Source of the DNA: Vibrio nigripulchritudo ATCC 27043
GTDB lineage: Bacteria > Pseudomonadota > Gammaproteobacteria > Enterobacterales > Vibrionaceae
Reading direction: 5' to 3'
NCBI RefSeq assembly: GCF_000222685.1
Contig: NZ_AFWJ01000046.1
Span: 1 to 64,000 of the forward strand
DNA: 64,000 nucleotides
The notes under the pieces are model-generated. The model was not told the origin of the DNA. It was given only the letters and a program-made list of their open reading frames with translations, and ran no database searches. The position numbers and the translations under genes were made by a program. Below, in pieces: positions 41,539 to 51,420 of this stretch. How positions within the stretch are numbered: position 1 is the stretch's first letter; every line of letters starts with the position of its first letter.

Positions 41539-42272
41539 TCAAACTGAATAACATTCATAAGTACTTTGGTGACACTGAGGTTCTGAAAGGCATCGATATC
41601 GACATCCAACAAGGTGAGATCATCGTTATCATTGGGTCGAGCGGTACAGGTAAATCCACACTACTGCGCTGTGTGAATTTTCTGGAAGAAGCCAACAAAG
41701 GCACCATCAGCATTGACGACATCACCGTCGATAGCGAGAAGCACACCAAAGCGGAAGTATTGGCGCTGCGCCGCAAAACAGGGTTTGTATTCCAGAACTA
41801 CGCCCTATTTGCACACATGACGGCACGCCAGAACATCGCAGAAGGTTTGATTACCGTTCGCGGCTGGAAGAAAGAACAGGCGCTTGAGCGAGCTCAGTCG
41901 ATTCTGGATGATATAGGGCTGGGTGATAAAGGGGACAGTTACCCTGCCGCGCTTTCTGGTGGACAACAACAGCGTGTGGGCATTGGACGTGCGATGGCAC
42001 TTCAGCCTGAACTGCTATTGTTCGATGAGCCAACGTCTGCGCTGGATCCTGAATGGGTGGGCGAAGTACTGAACTTAATGAAGTCGCTGGCAGCGCAAAA
42101 GCAGACGATGCTGGTGGTGACACACGAAATGCAATTTGCCAAAGAAGTCGCGGACCGCGTGATCTTCATGGCAGACGGCAATATTGTAGAACAAGGTTCT
42201 CCACAGGATATCTTTGGTAATCCACAGGATCCAAGACTACAAAAGTTTCTCAGCCAGGTGGGGATCGATTAA
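41535..42272 (+). CDS. Polar amino-acid ABC transporter ATP-binding protein
   Basis: This 245-residue ATPase of the GlnQ/TcyN class has Walker [10 protein letters not shown] (about residue 33), the Q-loop in [10 protein letters not shown], signature [17 protein letters not shown] and Walker [17 protein letters not shown]. It energises the permease encoded upstream. A similar three-gene transporter lies beside dnaA in other Vibrio genomes. The rpmH promoters begin seven bases after the stop. Confidence 0.95.
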   Translation: MIKLNNIHKYFGDTEVLKGIDIDIQQGEIIVIIGSSGTGKSTLLRCVNFLEEANKGTISIDDITVDSEKHTKAEVLALRRKTGFVFQNYALFAHMTARQNIAEGLITVRGWKKEQALERAQSILDDIGLGDKGDSYPAALSGGQQQRVGIGRAMALQPELLLFDEPTSALDPEWVGEVLNLMKSLAAQKQTMLVVTHEMQFAKEVADRVIFMADGNIVEQGSPQDIFGNPQDPRLQKFLSQVGID

Positions 42273-42278
42273 GGATCC

Positions 42279-42306
42279 TTGAGATTTAACTGACAATCCG
42301 TATAAT
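42279..42306 (+). promoter_or_regulatory. rpmH promoter, distal
   Basis: TTGAGA (42279-42284), a 16-base spacer and TATAAT (42301-42306) form a good sigma-70 promoter about 190 bases before rpmH. Confidence 0.65.
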
Positions 42307-42337
42307 TCGTCGACCGGAATTTTCGTTAGACCAATCA

Positions 42338-42366
42338 TTGACTCTTATAGAGCCAGTGATTACAAT
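42338..42366 (+). promoter_or_regulatory. rpmH promoter, proximal, with leader hairpin
   Basis: TTGACT (42338-42343), 17 bases, and TACAAT (42361-42366) form a second promoter. A hairpin CGCCTCT-TTGTT-GAGAGGCG lies at the very start of the predicted transcript (about 42369-42388). Confidence 0.75.
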
Positions 42367-42492
42367 TCCGCCTCTTTGTTGAGAGGCGTCGGATTTTGCT
42401 CAGGTCACTTAATTAAGAAACTTGAGGAAAGTTAAGTCCCACGCCGGGTTTAACATAAACCTAAAAACTACTGATCAGTAAAGGTAATACAA

Positions 42493-42630
42493 ATGTCTAA
42501 ACGCACTTTTCAACCTTCAGTTCTGAAGCGTAAGCGTACTCACGGTTTCCGTGCTCGCATGGCGACTAAGAACGGTCGTAAAGTAATTAATGCACGTCGT
42601 GCTAAAGGCCGTGCGCGCCTTTCAAAATAA
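42493..42630 (+). CDS. rpmH: Large ribosomal subunit protein bL34
   Basis: This 45-residue, very basic protein ([19 protein letters not shown] and on to [10 protein letters not shown]) is bL34. It is too short for ordinary ORF cut-offs but is unmistakable by sequence and by its place before rnpA. It ends 12 bases before the rnpA start. Confidence 0.98.
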   Translation: MSKRTFQPSVLKRKRTHGFRARMATKNGRKVINARRAKGRARLSK

Positions 42631-42642
42631 TACTCGGTTATT

Positions 42643-42999
42643 TTGAGCAAGTACGCGTTTCATCGGGAGTTACGCTTGTTAACTCCCGAGCATTATCAAC
42701 ATGTCTTCCAGCAAGCTCACCGAGCTGGCTCACCACATTTCACCATCATTGCCCGAAAGAACTCTCTTTCACATCCTCGCTTAGGCTTAGCTGTCCCTAA
42801 AAAGCAGATTAAAACTGCCGTCGGTCGTAACCGTTTCAAACGTCTGACTAGAGAAAGTTTCCGCCTGTCACAGCATCAACTTCCCAACAAAGATTTTGTC
42901 GTGATTGCGAAGAAAAGCGCCCAAGATTTAAGCAATGAAGAAATGTTTAAACTACTCGACAAGTTATGGCATCGCCTTTCTCGCCCCTCTCGTGGTTAG
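42643..42999 (+). CDS. rnpA: Ribonuclease P protein component
   Basis: This 118-residue basic protein assists the RNase P RNA in maturing tRNA 5' ends. The family motif is [16 protein letters not shown] (about residues 58-73), with [16 protein letters not shown] before it. The start is a TTG at 42643 ([13 protein letters not shown]), 12 bases after rpmH; this rare start and the close spacing are usual for rnpA. It overlaps yidD by 34 bases. Confidence 0.96.
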   Translation: MSKYAFHRELRLLTPEHYQHVFQQAHRAGSPHFTIIARKNSLSHPRLGLAVPKKQIKTAVGRNRFKRLTRESFRLSQHQLPNKDFVVIAKKSAQDLSNEEMFKLLDKLWHRLSRPSRG

Positions 43000-43223
43000 C
43001 CATTGGTCTGATAAAAATCTACCAATGGGTAATTAGTCCGTTAATCGGACCACGGTGTCGTTTTACGCCAACCTGTTCTCAATACGCGATTGAAGCGTTG
43101 AAAGCTCACGGTTTTGTAAAAGGGTGTTGGTTATCAGGCAAACGTCTATTAAAATGCCATCCTTTGAGCGATGGGGGATATGACCCCGTTCCACCACACC
43201 AAAAACAAGACAGAGATAAATAA
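42966..43223 (+). CDS. yidD: Membrane protein insertion efficiency factor YidD
   Basis: This 85-residue protein has the YidD signature [27 protein letters not shown] (core [15 protein letters not shown]) and the following [18 protein letters not shown]. It is an amphipathic inner-membrane-associated factor that helps YidC-dependent insertion. It starts inside rnpA and ends two bases before yidC, the conserved order. Confidence 0.96.
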   Translation: MASPFSPLSWLAIGLIKIYQWVISPLIGPRCRFTPTCSQYAIEALKAHGFVKGCWLSGKRLLKCHPLSDGGYDPVPPHQKQDRDK

Positions 43224-43225
43224 CG

Positions 43226-44854
43226 ATGGATTCTCAACGTAATATCCTTCTGCTCGCTTTGGCACTGGTTTCTTTCCTGCTGTACCAACAGTGGCAAGTT
43301 GAAAAGAATCCAGCGCCTCAACAAAGTGCTGAGCAGGTACAAACTAACGGTACGCTTCCTGCCCCTGACTTTGCAGACCCACTAGCAGATCCGGTTCCTC
43401 AATCTGCTACGCCTTCAGCGCAAATCGTGACAGTTAAAACAGACGTTCTGACTCTGTCTATCGACACGTTCGGTGGTGACGTGATTGAAGCTGATCTAAA
43501 TCAGTACGCGAAAGAATTTGATTCAGCAGACCCATTTGAGCTGTTGAAAAACTCTCAGGGGCACACTTTCATCGCGCAAAGTGGTCTTGTTGGTCCTCAG
43601 GGTGTCGACCTAAGCAGTTCTAGCCGCCCTGTTTACCAAGTGGCATCAGACAGCTTTGAGCTGGCCGATGGTGAAGATGAATTAAGCATTCCAATGACGT
43701 TTGAAGCAAACGGCTTGCAGTACGTGAAAACATTTGTACTTAAGCGCGGTCATTACGACGTTAAAGTGAAATACGACGTAGTGAACAACTCGGGTACTAA
43801 CGCGACATTCGCGATGTATGCGCATCTTCGTCAAGACTTAATGGATGACGGTGGCAGCATTACCATGCCGACTTACCGTGGTGGTGCTTACTCAACGCAA
43901 GACGTGAACTACAAGAAATACAGCTTCGAAGACATGCAAGACCGCAGCCTAGCCATTGAGCTGACAACCGGTCAAGGTTGGGCAGCGATGATCCAGCACT
44001 ACTTCGCAGCGGCTTGGATCCCAGAGCAACAGCCTGGTACTCGACTGTATACTCGCGTGATCGGTAACAAAGGCGATATCGGTGTTCGTATTCCTGATAT
44101 CACGATTGCAAACGGAGCGACAGGCTCAGTTGAATCAACACTTTGGGTTGGTCCTAAACTGCAAGATGACATGGCAGCAGTTGCACCACACCTAGATTTG
44201 GTGGTGGACTACGGCTGGCTATGGTTTATCGCGAAGCCACTTCACTGGCTGCTGTCTGCTATTCAGGGCGTGGTTGTGAACTGGGGTCTGGCGATCATGG
44301 TTCTGACGTTCATCGTTCGTGGTGCGATGTACCCACTGACGAAAGCACAGTACACCTCAATGGCTAAAATGCGTATGTTGCAGCCAAAACTGCAAGCGAT
44401 GCGTGAGCGTATTGGCGACGACCGCCAGCGCATGAGCCAGGAGATGATGGAACTGTACAAGAAAGAGAAAGTAAACCCGCTGGGCGGCTGTCTACCTATC
44501 CTTCTTCAGATGCCTATCTTCATCGCACTGTACTGGGCGCTAATGGAATCGGTTGAGCTTCGTCACTCTCCATTCTTTGGTTGGATCACTGACCTGTCAG
44601 CACAGGACCCATACTACATCCTGCCAGTACTGATGGGTGCAAGTATGTTCATGATCCAGAAGATGAGCCCATCGACCATCACGGACCCAATGCAGCAGAA
44701 AATCATGAACCTGATGCCTATCATGTTCACTTTCTTCTTCCTGTGGTTCCCATCTGGTCTGGTTCTATACTGGCTAGTTTCCAACGTAGTGACAGTGATT
44801 CAACAATCTCTGATTTACCGCGCTTTGGAAAAGAAAGGCTTACACTCTAAGTAA
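43226..44854 (+). CDS. yidC: Membrane protein insertase YidC
   Basis: This 542-residue insertase places proteins in the inner membrane alone or with SecYEG. TM1 is at residues 5-18 ([14 protein letters not shown]), followed by a large periplasmic domain to about 340. The conserved insertase core of five helices includes [41 protein letters not shown] (core [13 protein letters not shown]) and [20 protein letters not shown] (core [13 protein letters not shown]). A strong terminator follows. Confidence 0.98.
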   Translation: MDSQRNILLLALALVSFLLYQQWQVEKNPAPQQSAEQVQTNGTLPAPDFADPLADPVPQSATPSAQIVTVKTDVLTLSIDTFGGDVIEADLNQYAKEFDSADPFELLKNSQGHTFIAQSGLVGPQGVDLSSSSRPVYQVASDSFELADGEDELSIPMTFEANGLQYVKTFVLKRGHYDVKVKYDVVNNSGTNATFAMYAHLRQDLMDDGGSITMPTYRGGAYSTQDVNYKKYSFEDMQDRSLAIELTTGQGWAAMIQHYFAAAWIPEQQPGTRLYTRVIGNKGDIGVRIPDITIANGATGSVESTLWVGPKLQDDMAAVAPHLDLVVDYGWLWFIAKPLHWLLSAIQGVVVNWGLAIMVLTFIVRGAMYPLTKAQYTSMAKMRMLQPKLQAMRERIGDDRQRMSQEMMELYKKEKVNPLGGCLPILLQMPIFIALYWALMESVELRHSPFFGWITDLSAQDPYYILPVLMGASMFMIQKMSPSTITDPMQQKIMNLMPIMFTFFFLWFPSGLVLYWLVSNVVTVIQQSLIYRALEKKGLHSK

Positions 44855-44870
44855 GCAATCGAAATGAAAG

Positions 44871-44897
44871 AAAGGCGACCTTTTGGTCGCCTTTTTT
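44871..44897 (+). terminator. Intrinsic terminator after yidC
   Basis: AAAGGCGACC and GGTCGCCTTT form a 10-bp stem with a TTTT loop and six Ts at the end, 16 bases past the yidC stop. Confidence 0.9.
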
Positions 44898-44969
44898 AAT
44901 TTCTGTTATTACAATTGCGCACAAAGTTTTCACTCAGTAAATGGGGCTTAGCCCTTTTCAGGATTCGTC

Positions 44970-46331
44970 ATGACAACCGACACCATCGTCGCTCAAGCTA
45001 CCGCCCCCGGACGAGGCGGAGTAGGTATTATTCGAGTTTCCGGTCCTCTGGCTTCGAAAGTCGCAGAAGAGGTGACGGGTAAGTCGCTAAAACCGCGCTA
45101 CGCTGAGTACCTGCCATTTACGGACCAAGATGGTCTGGAGCTGGATCAGGGAATCGCACTCTACTTCCCTAACCCACATTCATTTACGGGTGAAGACGTA
45201 CTGGAGCTGCAAGGGCATGGTGGCCCGGTGGTGATGGACATGCTGATTAAGCGAATCCTTACTATTTCAGGTGTGCGTCCTGCTCGCCCGGGTGAATTCT
45301 CTGAACGGGCGTTTTTGAACGACAAAATGGACTTAACGCAGGCCGAAGCCATTGCAGATTTGATTGATGCCAGCTCCGAAGAAGCGGCGAAGTCTGCCCT
45401 TCAGTCTCTCCAAGGTCAGTTCTCTAAGCGTATCAACACGCTGGTGGAATCATTGATTCACCTAAGAATCTATGTCGAAGCGGCAATAGATTTTCCCGAA
45501 GAAGAAATCGACTTTCTGGCAGACGGCAAAGTCGCTGCCGATTTACAAACCATCATTGATAACCTGGCAGCAGTGCGTCAGGAAGCCAACCAAGGTGCGA
45601 TCATGCGCGAAGGCATGAAGGTAGTGATTGCCGGTCGCCCTAATGCGGGGAAATCCAGCCTGCTGAACACCCTGTCAGGCAAAGAAAGCGCCATTGTGAC
45701 AGACATTGCGGGCACCACCCGTGATGTACTTCGTGAACACATTCATATCGATGGCATGCCACTGCACATCATAGATACAGCAGGTTTGCGTGATGCTTCA
45801 GATGAAGTAGAAAAAATTGGCATTGAGCGCGCGTGGGAAGAGATAGAGCAAGCTGACCGAGTATTGTTTATGGTGGATGGCACCACAACCGAAGCAACGG
45901 ATCCACGTGATATCTGGCCGGACTTTGTTGATCGCTTACCAAACAACATCGGTATGACGGTGATCCGCAACAAAGCGGATCAAACCGGAGAAGATCTGGG
46001 TATCTGTCATGTGAACACGCCAACACTGATCCGCCTTTCAGCGAAAACCGGTGAAGGTATTGATGCCCTGCGTAATCACTTAAAAGAGATCATGGGTTTC
46101 TCGGGGAATCAGGAAGGGGGCTTTATGGCACGCCGCCGTCACCTAGATGCACTAGAACGCGCAGCCGAACACCTCGATATTGGTCAACAACAGTTGGAAG
46201 GTTACATGGCTGGCGAAATCCTTGCCGAAGAGCTGCGTATTACCCAACAGCATCTCAATGAAATTACTGGTGAGTTCAGCTCAGATGACTTACTGGGCCG
46301 TATTTTCTCCTCTTTCTGCATCGGAAAATAG
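44970..46331 (+). CDS. mnmE: tRNA modification GTPase MnmE
   Basis: This 453-residue GTPase forms a complex with MnmG to make 5-carboxymethylaminomethyl modifications at tRNA wobble uridines. The N-terminal formyl-THF-binding domain begins [22 protein letters not shown] (core [14 protein letters not shown]). The inserted G domain has [12 protein letters not shown] (G1, about residue 223), DTAGLRD (G3) and NKAD (G4). The protein ends with the catalytic cysteine tail FCIGK. MnmG is encoded beyond oriC. The gap to 46627 begins with an imperfect hairpin and contains a Fur box. Confidence 0.98.
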   Translation: MTTDTIVAQATAPGRGGVGIIRVSGPLASKVAEEVTGKSLKPRYAEYLPFTDQDGLELDQGIALYFPNPHSFTGEDVLELQGHGGPVVMDMLIKRILTISGVRPARPGEFSERAFLNDKMDLTQAEAIADLIDASSEEAAKSALQSLQGQFSKRINTLVESLIHLRIYVEAAIDFPEEEIDFLADGKVAADLQTIIDNLAAVRQEANQGAIMREGMKVVIAGRPNAGKSSLLNTLSGKESAIVTDIAGTTRDVLREHIHIDGMPLHIIDTAGLRDASDEVEKIGIERAWEEIEQADRVLFMVDGTTTEATDPRDIWPDFVDRLPNNIGMTVIRNKADQTGEDLGICHVNTPTLIRLSAKTGEGIDALRNHLKEIMGFSGNQEGGFMARRRHLDALERAAEHLDIGQQQLEGYMAGEILAEELRITQQHLNEITGEFSSDDLLGRIFSSFCIGK

Positions 46332-46563
46332 CCTTTTCATATTCAACTACCCTCATTTCAACCAATCTGAAATGAGGGTAAATACCTGCCAAAATACCGT
46401 ATAATGAAGCGATATGTTGCTAAAAGTCCTTAAGTCTGATTTTCAACAGATTATGGAATCAATTACACTGCCGCATCTCTCATTTACATCAATTAATCCT
46501 TTTTCCATTACGATTAGCTATAGATCTACAGCCAGATTCTGATATATTTCGTTGCCTACTATT

Positions 46564-46594
46564 AATATAAATGATAACCATTATCATTTATATT
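46564..46594 (+). promoter_or_regulatory. Fur box upstream of the FecI-type sigma gene
   Basis: A 31-base near-perfect palindrome centred on ATGATAACCATTATCAT matches the Fur 19-mer consensus (GATAATGATWATCATTATC) closely. It is 34 bases before the sigma-factor start, so iron-loaded Fur should repress the sigma/anti-sigma pair. The rest of 46332-46563 is AT-rich and contains no supported gene. Confidence 0.88.
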
Positions 46595-46627
46595 AAGCGC
46601 AAATCTAGGCGAAAGGAGTAACAGGCG

Positions 46628-47140
46628 ATGGTGGCATTAGACCCAGCTAACATGCAACGCATTGATAATATGTATCAAGAGCACCGCAGCTGGCTCTCGG
46701 TATATGTGCAGCGTCGTCTGGGCTGCCCGGAAGTCACTGCCGATTTAGTTCAGGATACCTATCTGCGCCTCCTTACCAAAGGCACGCTTCCTGAGCAAAA
46801 GGACTCTCGTCGCTATCTGACCACCATAGCCAAAGGGCTGGTGATCGACCTCTATCGTCGTCGACGCATCGAAACTGCCTACCTGGAATTACTGGAAAAT
46901 GAACCAGAGGAAGTGACGGCTTCTCCGGAATCTCATGCCTTAGTAGTAGAAGCATTAGTTGAAATAGACACGCTACTGCACAAACTTCCTCACAAAGCGC
47001 GTCAGGCATTGTTAATGAGACAACTGGAAGGCAAGAGCTACAAACAGATTGCCGAAGAACTGGGAGTGTCTGTTTCCTCTGTTGAAAAATATGTAGCTAA
47101 GGCACTTCAGGGCTGTATGTTAGCCATGCTTGAGGCGTAA
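46628..47140 (+). CDS. FecI-type ECF sigma factor
   Basis: This 170-residue RNA polymerase sigma factor has region 2 with TADLVQDTYLRLLTKG (about residues 37-52) and region 4 with GKSYKQIAEELGVSVSSVEKYVAKAL (about 138-163, core YKQIAEELGVSVSSVEKYV). Both match the iron-starvation ECF group of FecI/FpvI/HasI. AAGGAG lies nine bases before the ATG and a Fur box lies upstream. It is followed one base later by its FecR-type partner. I infer that it transcribes the island from four TTACGGrTwTT-N11-CGGT promoters. Confidence 0.93.
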   Translation: MVALDPANMQRIDNMYQEHRSWLSVYVQRRLGCPEVTADLVQDTYLRLLTKGTLPEQKDSRRYLTTIAKGLVIDLYRRRRIETAYLELLENEPEEVTASPESHALVVEALVEIDTLLHKLPHKARQALLMRQLEGKSYKQIAEELGVSVSSVEKYVAKALQGCMLAMLEA

Positions 47141-47141
47141 C

Positions 47142-48092
47142 GTGAGTATCGAACGTATTTCTCGCGAGTCCATAGAACAGGCGTCATTATGGATGGCAAG
47201 GCTATGGGCAGACGACGTCACCGAACAGGATAAAAAAGCATTCAATACCTGGCGCAGTGCCCATCCAGACAACGAATTTGCCTGGCAACAACTCGAAACT
47301 CTGCAAAAGAAATTCGCTGCGGTCCCTAACCCTGAGTTATCAGGTAAAGTCCTCCATCGAGATCGTCGCGGAGTCACACGTCGTCAGGCACTGATCTGGG
47401 CAGGCATTTCATTTGGTACTTTGGGTCTGATGATGGCTGGTCGCTCAGACACTCCTTCAGGAGCTGAATACGCAACAGCAACAGGTGAAATCCGCTCTCT
47501 CACCTTGTCTGATGGCACAGAAATGATCATGAACACGGCGACGCGAGTTTATGTGGATTTCAACCAGTCAGAACGTATGCTGCATCTGGTTCAGGGTGAA
47601 ATCATGATCACCAGCGCTCATCACCTAACCCCATTTATGGTCACAACAGGTCAGGGTAATGTAGTACCAATCGGGACACGCTTTACTGTTCAGCAGCAAG
47701 ACAACAAAACCAAAGTCAGTGTATACGAGGGTGAAGTGGCGGTGTATCCAAAGCAGAGCTTTGAATCAACGCACCTTCTGGCAGGCGAAAATGTAGCGTT
47801 CAGTGCAGAATACACCGAAAGCAAACACGCCAATGCCACCAGCAATGCCCTGTGGCTAAGTCAGAAAATCCTAGCTCAGGCGACTCCGCTGCCAGAATTT
47901 ATCAATGACCTCGCCCGCTATCGCCGTGGCGTTGTCAACGTTGATCCATCCCTCAGTCATTTGAAGCTGACGGGGGTTTTCTCCACCAAAGACACAGATA
48001 AAACCCTGCACAATATCAGCCAGGTTCTTCCTATCGAAGTTCATTACCGAACCCCTCTTTGGGTCAGCATTAAAGCCAAAGACGATAACTGA
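47142..48092 (+). CDS. FecR-type anti-sigma factor / signal transducer
   Basis: This 316-residue protein spans the inner membrane once. The N-terminal cytoplasmic part (DUF4880-like, SRESIEQASLWMARLWADDV, then TWRSAHPDNEFAWQQLE) binds the sigma factor. A Trp-containing hydrophobic helix (ALIWAGISFGTLGLMMAG, about residues 77-94) crosses the membrane. The periplasmic FecR domain follows (GEIRSLTLSDGTEMIMNTATRVYVDF, core LSDGTEMIMNTATRV), ending in an STN-like segment. The start is a GTG at 47142 with GAGGCG upstream, one base after the sigma gene. It should receive the signal from the receptor's STN domain. Confidence 0.92.
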   Translation: MSIERISRESIEQASLWMARLWADDVTEQDKKAFNTWRSAHPDNEFAWQQLETLQKKFAAVPNPELSGKVLHRDRRGVTRRQALIWAGISFGTLGLMMAGRSDTPSGAEYATATGEIRSLTLSDGTEMIMNTATRVYVDFNQSERMLHLVQGEIMITSAHHLTPFMVTTGQGNVVPIGTRFTVQQQDNKTKVSVYEGEVAVYPKQSFESTHLLAGENVAFSAEYTESKHANATSNALWLSQKILAQATPLPEFINDLARYRRGVVNVDPSLSHLKLTGVFSTKDTDKTLHNISQVLPIEVHYRTPLWVSIKAKDDN

Positions 48093-48124
48093 GATCCAGT
48101 TCGGTCATTTAGAGCCAATAACCA

Positions 48125-48153
48125 TTACGGATTTTGAATTCTCACTCGGTGTA
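48125..48153 (+). promoter_or_regulatory. Predicted ECF promoter A (TonB receptor)
   Basis: TTACGGATTTT (48125-48135) and CTCGGTGTA (48145-48153) are separated by nine bases. The same bipartite element with the same spacing occurs upstream of three other genes of the island. It lies 36 bases before the receptor's GTG start. Confidence 0.8.
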
Positions 48154-48189
48154 GAGGTTAGTGAGCAATTCAAAGAAAAGGACAGCAAG

Positions 48190-51100
48190 GTGTTACTCCT
48201 GCCTAGGCTTTCACGACAAGCCTTATCAATTAGAATAAAACTTGGGCTTTCAGCCCTGTTATTTCCAGTATTAGCCTGGTCTTCGACCCAGAATTTTGAC
48301 ATTCCAGCGGGGCGACTGGATCAAGTTCTCAGCCAACTTGCCATCGAAGCAGACATTGAGTTCACACTGAATGCCTCGCTGTCTCAAGATATCTACAGCC
48401 CCGGAATTGAAGGACAGTTTGATGCAGCAGAAGCTCTGATGCTGATACTGGAAAATACAGGATTGATTGCTGAGCCGCAGGAAGACGGCAGCTATATTCT
48501 GACTCCCCTCAACAGCGCTATGACGCTAGACGCCATTCAGGTACGTACTCATTTCGATGATGAGATTGCTAGGGATGAAACAGGCGAATTAGATATTTAT
48601 GATGCTGACACATCCACCGCCTACATCAACAAAGAAGAAATTGAACGCTTCAAAGGCGCCAGCGGTGCTGATTTATTCACAGGGATGGCAAATACCTTCA
48701 GCGGTGAAGCTCGTAATGGTGGCAGCAGTATCGACGCCAACATTCGGGGGGTTCAGGGTACGGGGCGGGTTCCTGTTGTCATAGATGGTACCGAACAGGG
48801 AATCACCATCTGGAACGGGTACCGTGGTGCTTCCAACCGAAACTACATCGATCCAAACCTGATCAGTGGATTAAAAGTACACAAAGGTGCTCAGCTCAAC
48901 TCAGATGTGAATACGTCCGTGGGTGGGGCGGTACAGGTCACCACACTCCAGCCGCAGGACATCATTGCAGAAGGTGAGACGTTTGGCATGGAAGTCATCG
49001 TCGAGGGTAGCAACAATTCCGTCGCACCTTACGAGGCAAAAATGCACACGGGCAAACACTGGAGAGAGGTGCCTATCTATAACGAACAGGGCGGAATTGA
49101 TTGGTATAACGATCCAGAACTTCGTTTTGAAACCCGAGACAGCAAAAGTAATAACCCATTTGGCGGAGAAGACGCCGCTTTTCGATTCGCCGCTTCTGGG
49201 ATCAATGATAAATTCGAATGGTTAGGTGCTATCGCCTATAGAAAGCGTGGTAACTACTATTCCGGTACTAAGAAAGCCGATTTCTATAAGCAACCTTATA
49301 ACCCAGATACCCTTAACATCAATTTCCTACAGCCCAGACATGCGGCTCTTAACCACCTTCCGGGGCATGAAGTATTTAACACTTCATCGGAAATGCACTC
49401 CTATCTTCTAAAAACCACCTACAAATTCTCAGATTTTGAAAAGGTGCAATTTAATGCCCGCTTCACTGAAAGTAAACACGGTGAAATCATGGCAAGCCGC
49501 TCTGATTATCGCAACAGTGATGGTATGGCTCAGTGGCCACTGGGAAGCGCTAAGCTACAGGCTTACAGTGTTAAATACCGGGTAAACCCCGAATCACGTT
49601 TTCTTAACTTAAGTACGGATCTCTGGACAACATTGTCAGATACCGTTACCAACACCGCGGGCGGTTTTCCAAATACCGTGGTGACTGAGCCGGAAGGGAA
49701 CGGAATCATCTTTAACACCGCCACGGCATACAACAAAGAACGACGTATCGGCGCGAATTTCAAAAACACCATGCTGCTGTCGGACAACTGGGATATGACG
49801 GTATCTGGCCACTATCAACACCATACCGTTGAGCCTAAGCAAGGCATGAAATATCTGGTCGATAAGTACAATGCAACGGTTCGAGCTGGGGAGAGGACGG
49901 AGTTTAACGGCGCCGCCAAGGTTGAATGGCGAGCCAGCGACAGCTTGATTTTTAATGCCGGGCTAAGATATGGAAAGTATGAATCCGAAGATCATTATCT
50001 GAAATACCGCATCGAAAGCAAAAGCGATAAACGCAAACTGGGTGAGTACATAACAGAAGGCTACCTCCTTACCTACCAAACTCGCGAAGTGTATGAACCG
50101 GAAGAAATCGCTCAGAGAGTCGCAAACACCGAGCACGATGTTCGAATTACTTTTACCCGTGACGCCCTAGACAAAGAAGTCGCCACTATGACCAGCCTGA
50201 TCGCTTCGGCTACGGACCCAACTCAGAAAGCAGAATACCAGTCTAGGCTGGCAGCTGCCCAAAGCAGTCTGGCGAATTTCGATTCACTGCTTCAGCAGAA
50301 AATCAAAGTGGCTGTCGCCAAAGTAGAGAGTGAGAAAACCTACTTACGTACTCACACTCAGGAATGGAGAAATGACAGTAACAACAAGCTGAGCATGAAA
50401 AGAAACGCTTGTGTGATTGCCATGAGCCGACCAAATTACGTTAAGAACAGTTGTAAGTTCACACGGCTGCCAGACATTCAACGCTATAAATCTAAGTACG
50501 CAAATAGCGGCAGTGGCTGGATGCCTTCGCTCACAGCAACCTGGCTTATCTCAGACAACAATCGTGCTTATGCTCGTTATGCAGAGACATTGCGTTTTCC
50601 AAGTCTGTTTGAAAGTACCAGTGGTTTTTCAGCAGGTCACTTAACTTCTTCACCTCTGCAGCCTGAACGTGCCACATTGTGGGAGCTGGGTTACGTTCAC
50701 TATTTCGACAATGCCAATATTAAGCTGGTGCACTTCGATCAGACAATCACCAACATCATAGACAGAGACATTCGGACGCGTGCATTCGGTAATCTCGACT
50801 TTCAAAACACCAGAGGGCTGGAATTGCAAGCTTCCTATGATGATGAAACCTACTTTGGAGAACTCTCGGCAGCTTACAACTACCACAACGAAATTTGTGA
50901 CGATAACTCCGCGTCCCAGAGGTTCATTATTGGCGTTGTAGAAGAGAACAAAGAAATCATCGATCTCTGTGCCCGCGGAGGCTTTTCTAACATCAGCTAT
51001 CTGGGCAGTTACGCCAATCCGGAGTATTCCGCAAATCTTTTGGTCGGTTCTCGTTTTCTAAATCAGACCTTAGAAACCGGTGTTCGTGGCAACTACGTAT

Positions 51101-51303
51101 CCGGCAGCCATCATGAAGATTTAATCGCACGCACGCACTCGCTCACGTTTGATGCCTTTATCAACTACCAGATCAACGAATCGGTTGATCTTGAGCTGGT
51201 CGGTACGAACCTGCTGGATTTGTACTACCTGGAACTTGGCTCGATTTCGGGTATCCCTGCACCAGGGCGAACCTTCAGCGTCAAATTGAAAGGAAAATTC
51301 TAA
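48190..51303 (+). CDS. TonB-dependent outer-membrane receptor with STN signalling domain (hemophilin/haem receptor)
   Basis: This 1,037-residue receptor starts with a signal peptide (to about residue 32, AWSSTQ) and an STN domain (about 35-105: FDIPAGRLDQVLSQLAIEAD) of the FecA/FpvA/HasR type that signals to FecR. The plug follows (about 135-260: IRGVQGTGRVPVVIDGTEQG and SGLKVHKGAQLNSDVNTSVGGAVQV), then a 22-strand-type barrel ending with Phe. RGVQGTGRVPVVIDG..NYIDPNLI resembles haem receptors of the HphR/HpuB kind. An unusual helical insert of about 100 residues (about 635-735) interrupts the barrel. The GTG at 48190 has AAAGGA nine bases upstream. It neighbours a hemophilin-like gene, suggesting haem as substrate. 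Confidence 0.9.
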   Translation: MLLLPRLSRQALSIRIKLGLSALLFPVLAWSSTQNFDIPAGRLDQVLSQLAIEADIEFTLNASLSQDIYSPGIEGQFDAAEALMLILENTGLIAEPQEDGSYILTPLNSAMTLDAIQVRTHFDDEIARDETGELDIYDADTSTAYINKEEIERFKGASGADLFTGMANTFSGEARNGGSSIDANIRGVQGTGRVPVVIDGTEQGITIWNGYRGASNRNYIDPNLISGLKVHKGAQLNSDVNTSVGGAVQVTTLQPQDIIAEGETFGMEVIVEGSNNSVAPYEAKMHTGKHWREVPIYNEQGGIDWYNDPELRFETRDSKSNNPFGGEDAAFRFAASGINDKFEWLGAIAYRKRGNYYSGTKKADFYKQPYNPDTLNINFLQPRHAALNHLPGHEVFNTSSEMHSYLLKTTYKFSDFEKVQFNARFTESKHGEIMASRSDYRNSDGMAQWPLGSAKLQAYSVKYRVNPESRFLNLSTDLWTTLSDTVTNTAGGFPNTVVTEPEGNGIIFNTATAYNKERRIGANFKNTMLLSDNWDMTVSGHYQHHTVEPKQGMKYLVDKYNATVRAGERTEFNGAAKVEWRASDSLIFNAGLRYGKYESEDHYLKYRIESKSDKRKLGEYITEGYLLTYQTREVYEPEEIAQRVANTEHDVRITFTRDALDKEVATMTSLIASATDPTQKAEYQSRLAAAQSSLANFDSLLQQKIKVAVAKVESEKTYLRTHTQEWRNDSNNKLSMKRNACVIAMSRPNYVKNSCKFTRLPDIQRYKSKYANSGSGWMPSLTATWLISDNNRAYARYAETLRFPSLFESTSGFSAGHLTSSPLQPERATLWELGYVHYFDNANIKLVHFDQTITNIIDRDIRTRAFGNLDFQNTRGLELQASYDDETYFGELSAAYNYHNEICDDNSASQRFIIGVVEENKEIIDLCARGGFSNISYLGSYANPEYSANLLVGSRFLNQTLETGVRGNYVSGSHHEDLIARTHSLTFDAFINYQINESVDLELVGTNLLDLYYLELGSISGIPAPGRTFSVKLKGKF

Positions 51304-51329
51304 TTTTTCACAAAAAATTTTCAATAACG

Positions 51330-51358
51330 TTACGGATTTTCACTCTTTGCTCGGTGTA
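51330..51358 (+). promoter_or_regulatory. Predicted ECF promoter B (first PKD lipoprotein)
   Basis: TTACGGATTTT (51330-51340), nine bases, and CTCGGTGTA (51350-51358) are identical to promoter A in both boxes and spacing. It is 62 bases before the lipoprotein ATG. Confidence 0.8.
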
Positions 51359-51420
51359 AAGGATGACCTGTTAGATTTCGTCGGCTTCATATTGGCTGAC
51401 AACACCATTTAGGACGAATC

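Noticed and set aside
48190-51303. Ferric-citrate or siderophore receptor as the identity of the TonB receptor
   Set aside because: The neighbouring hemophilin and Slam genes, and plug motifs like those of haem receptors, make haem more likely; sequence alone does not exclude a siderophore.
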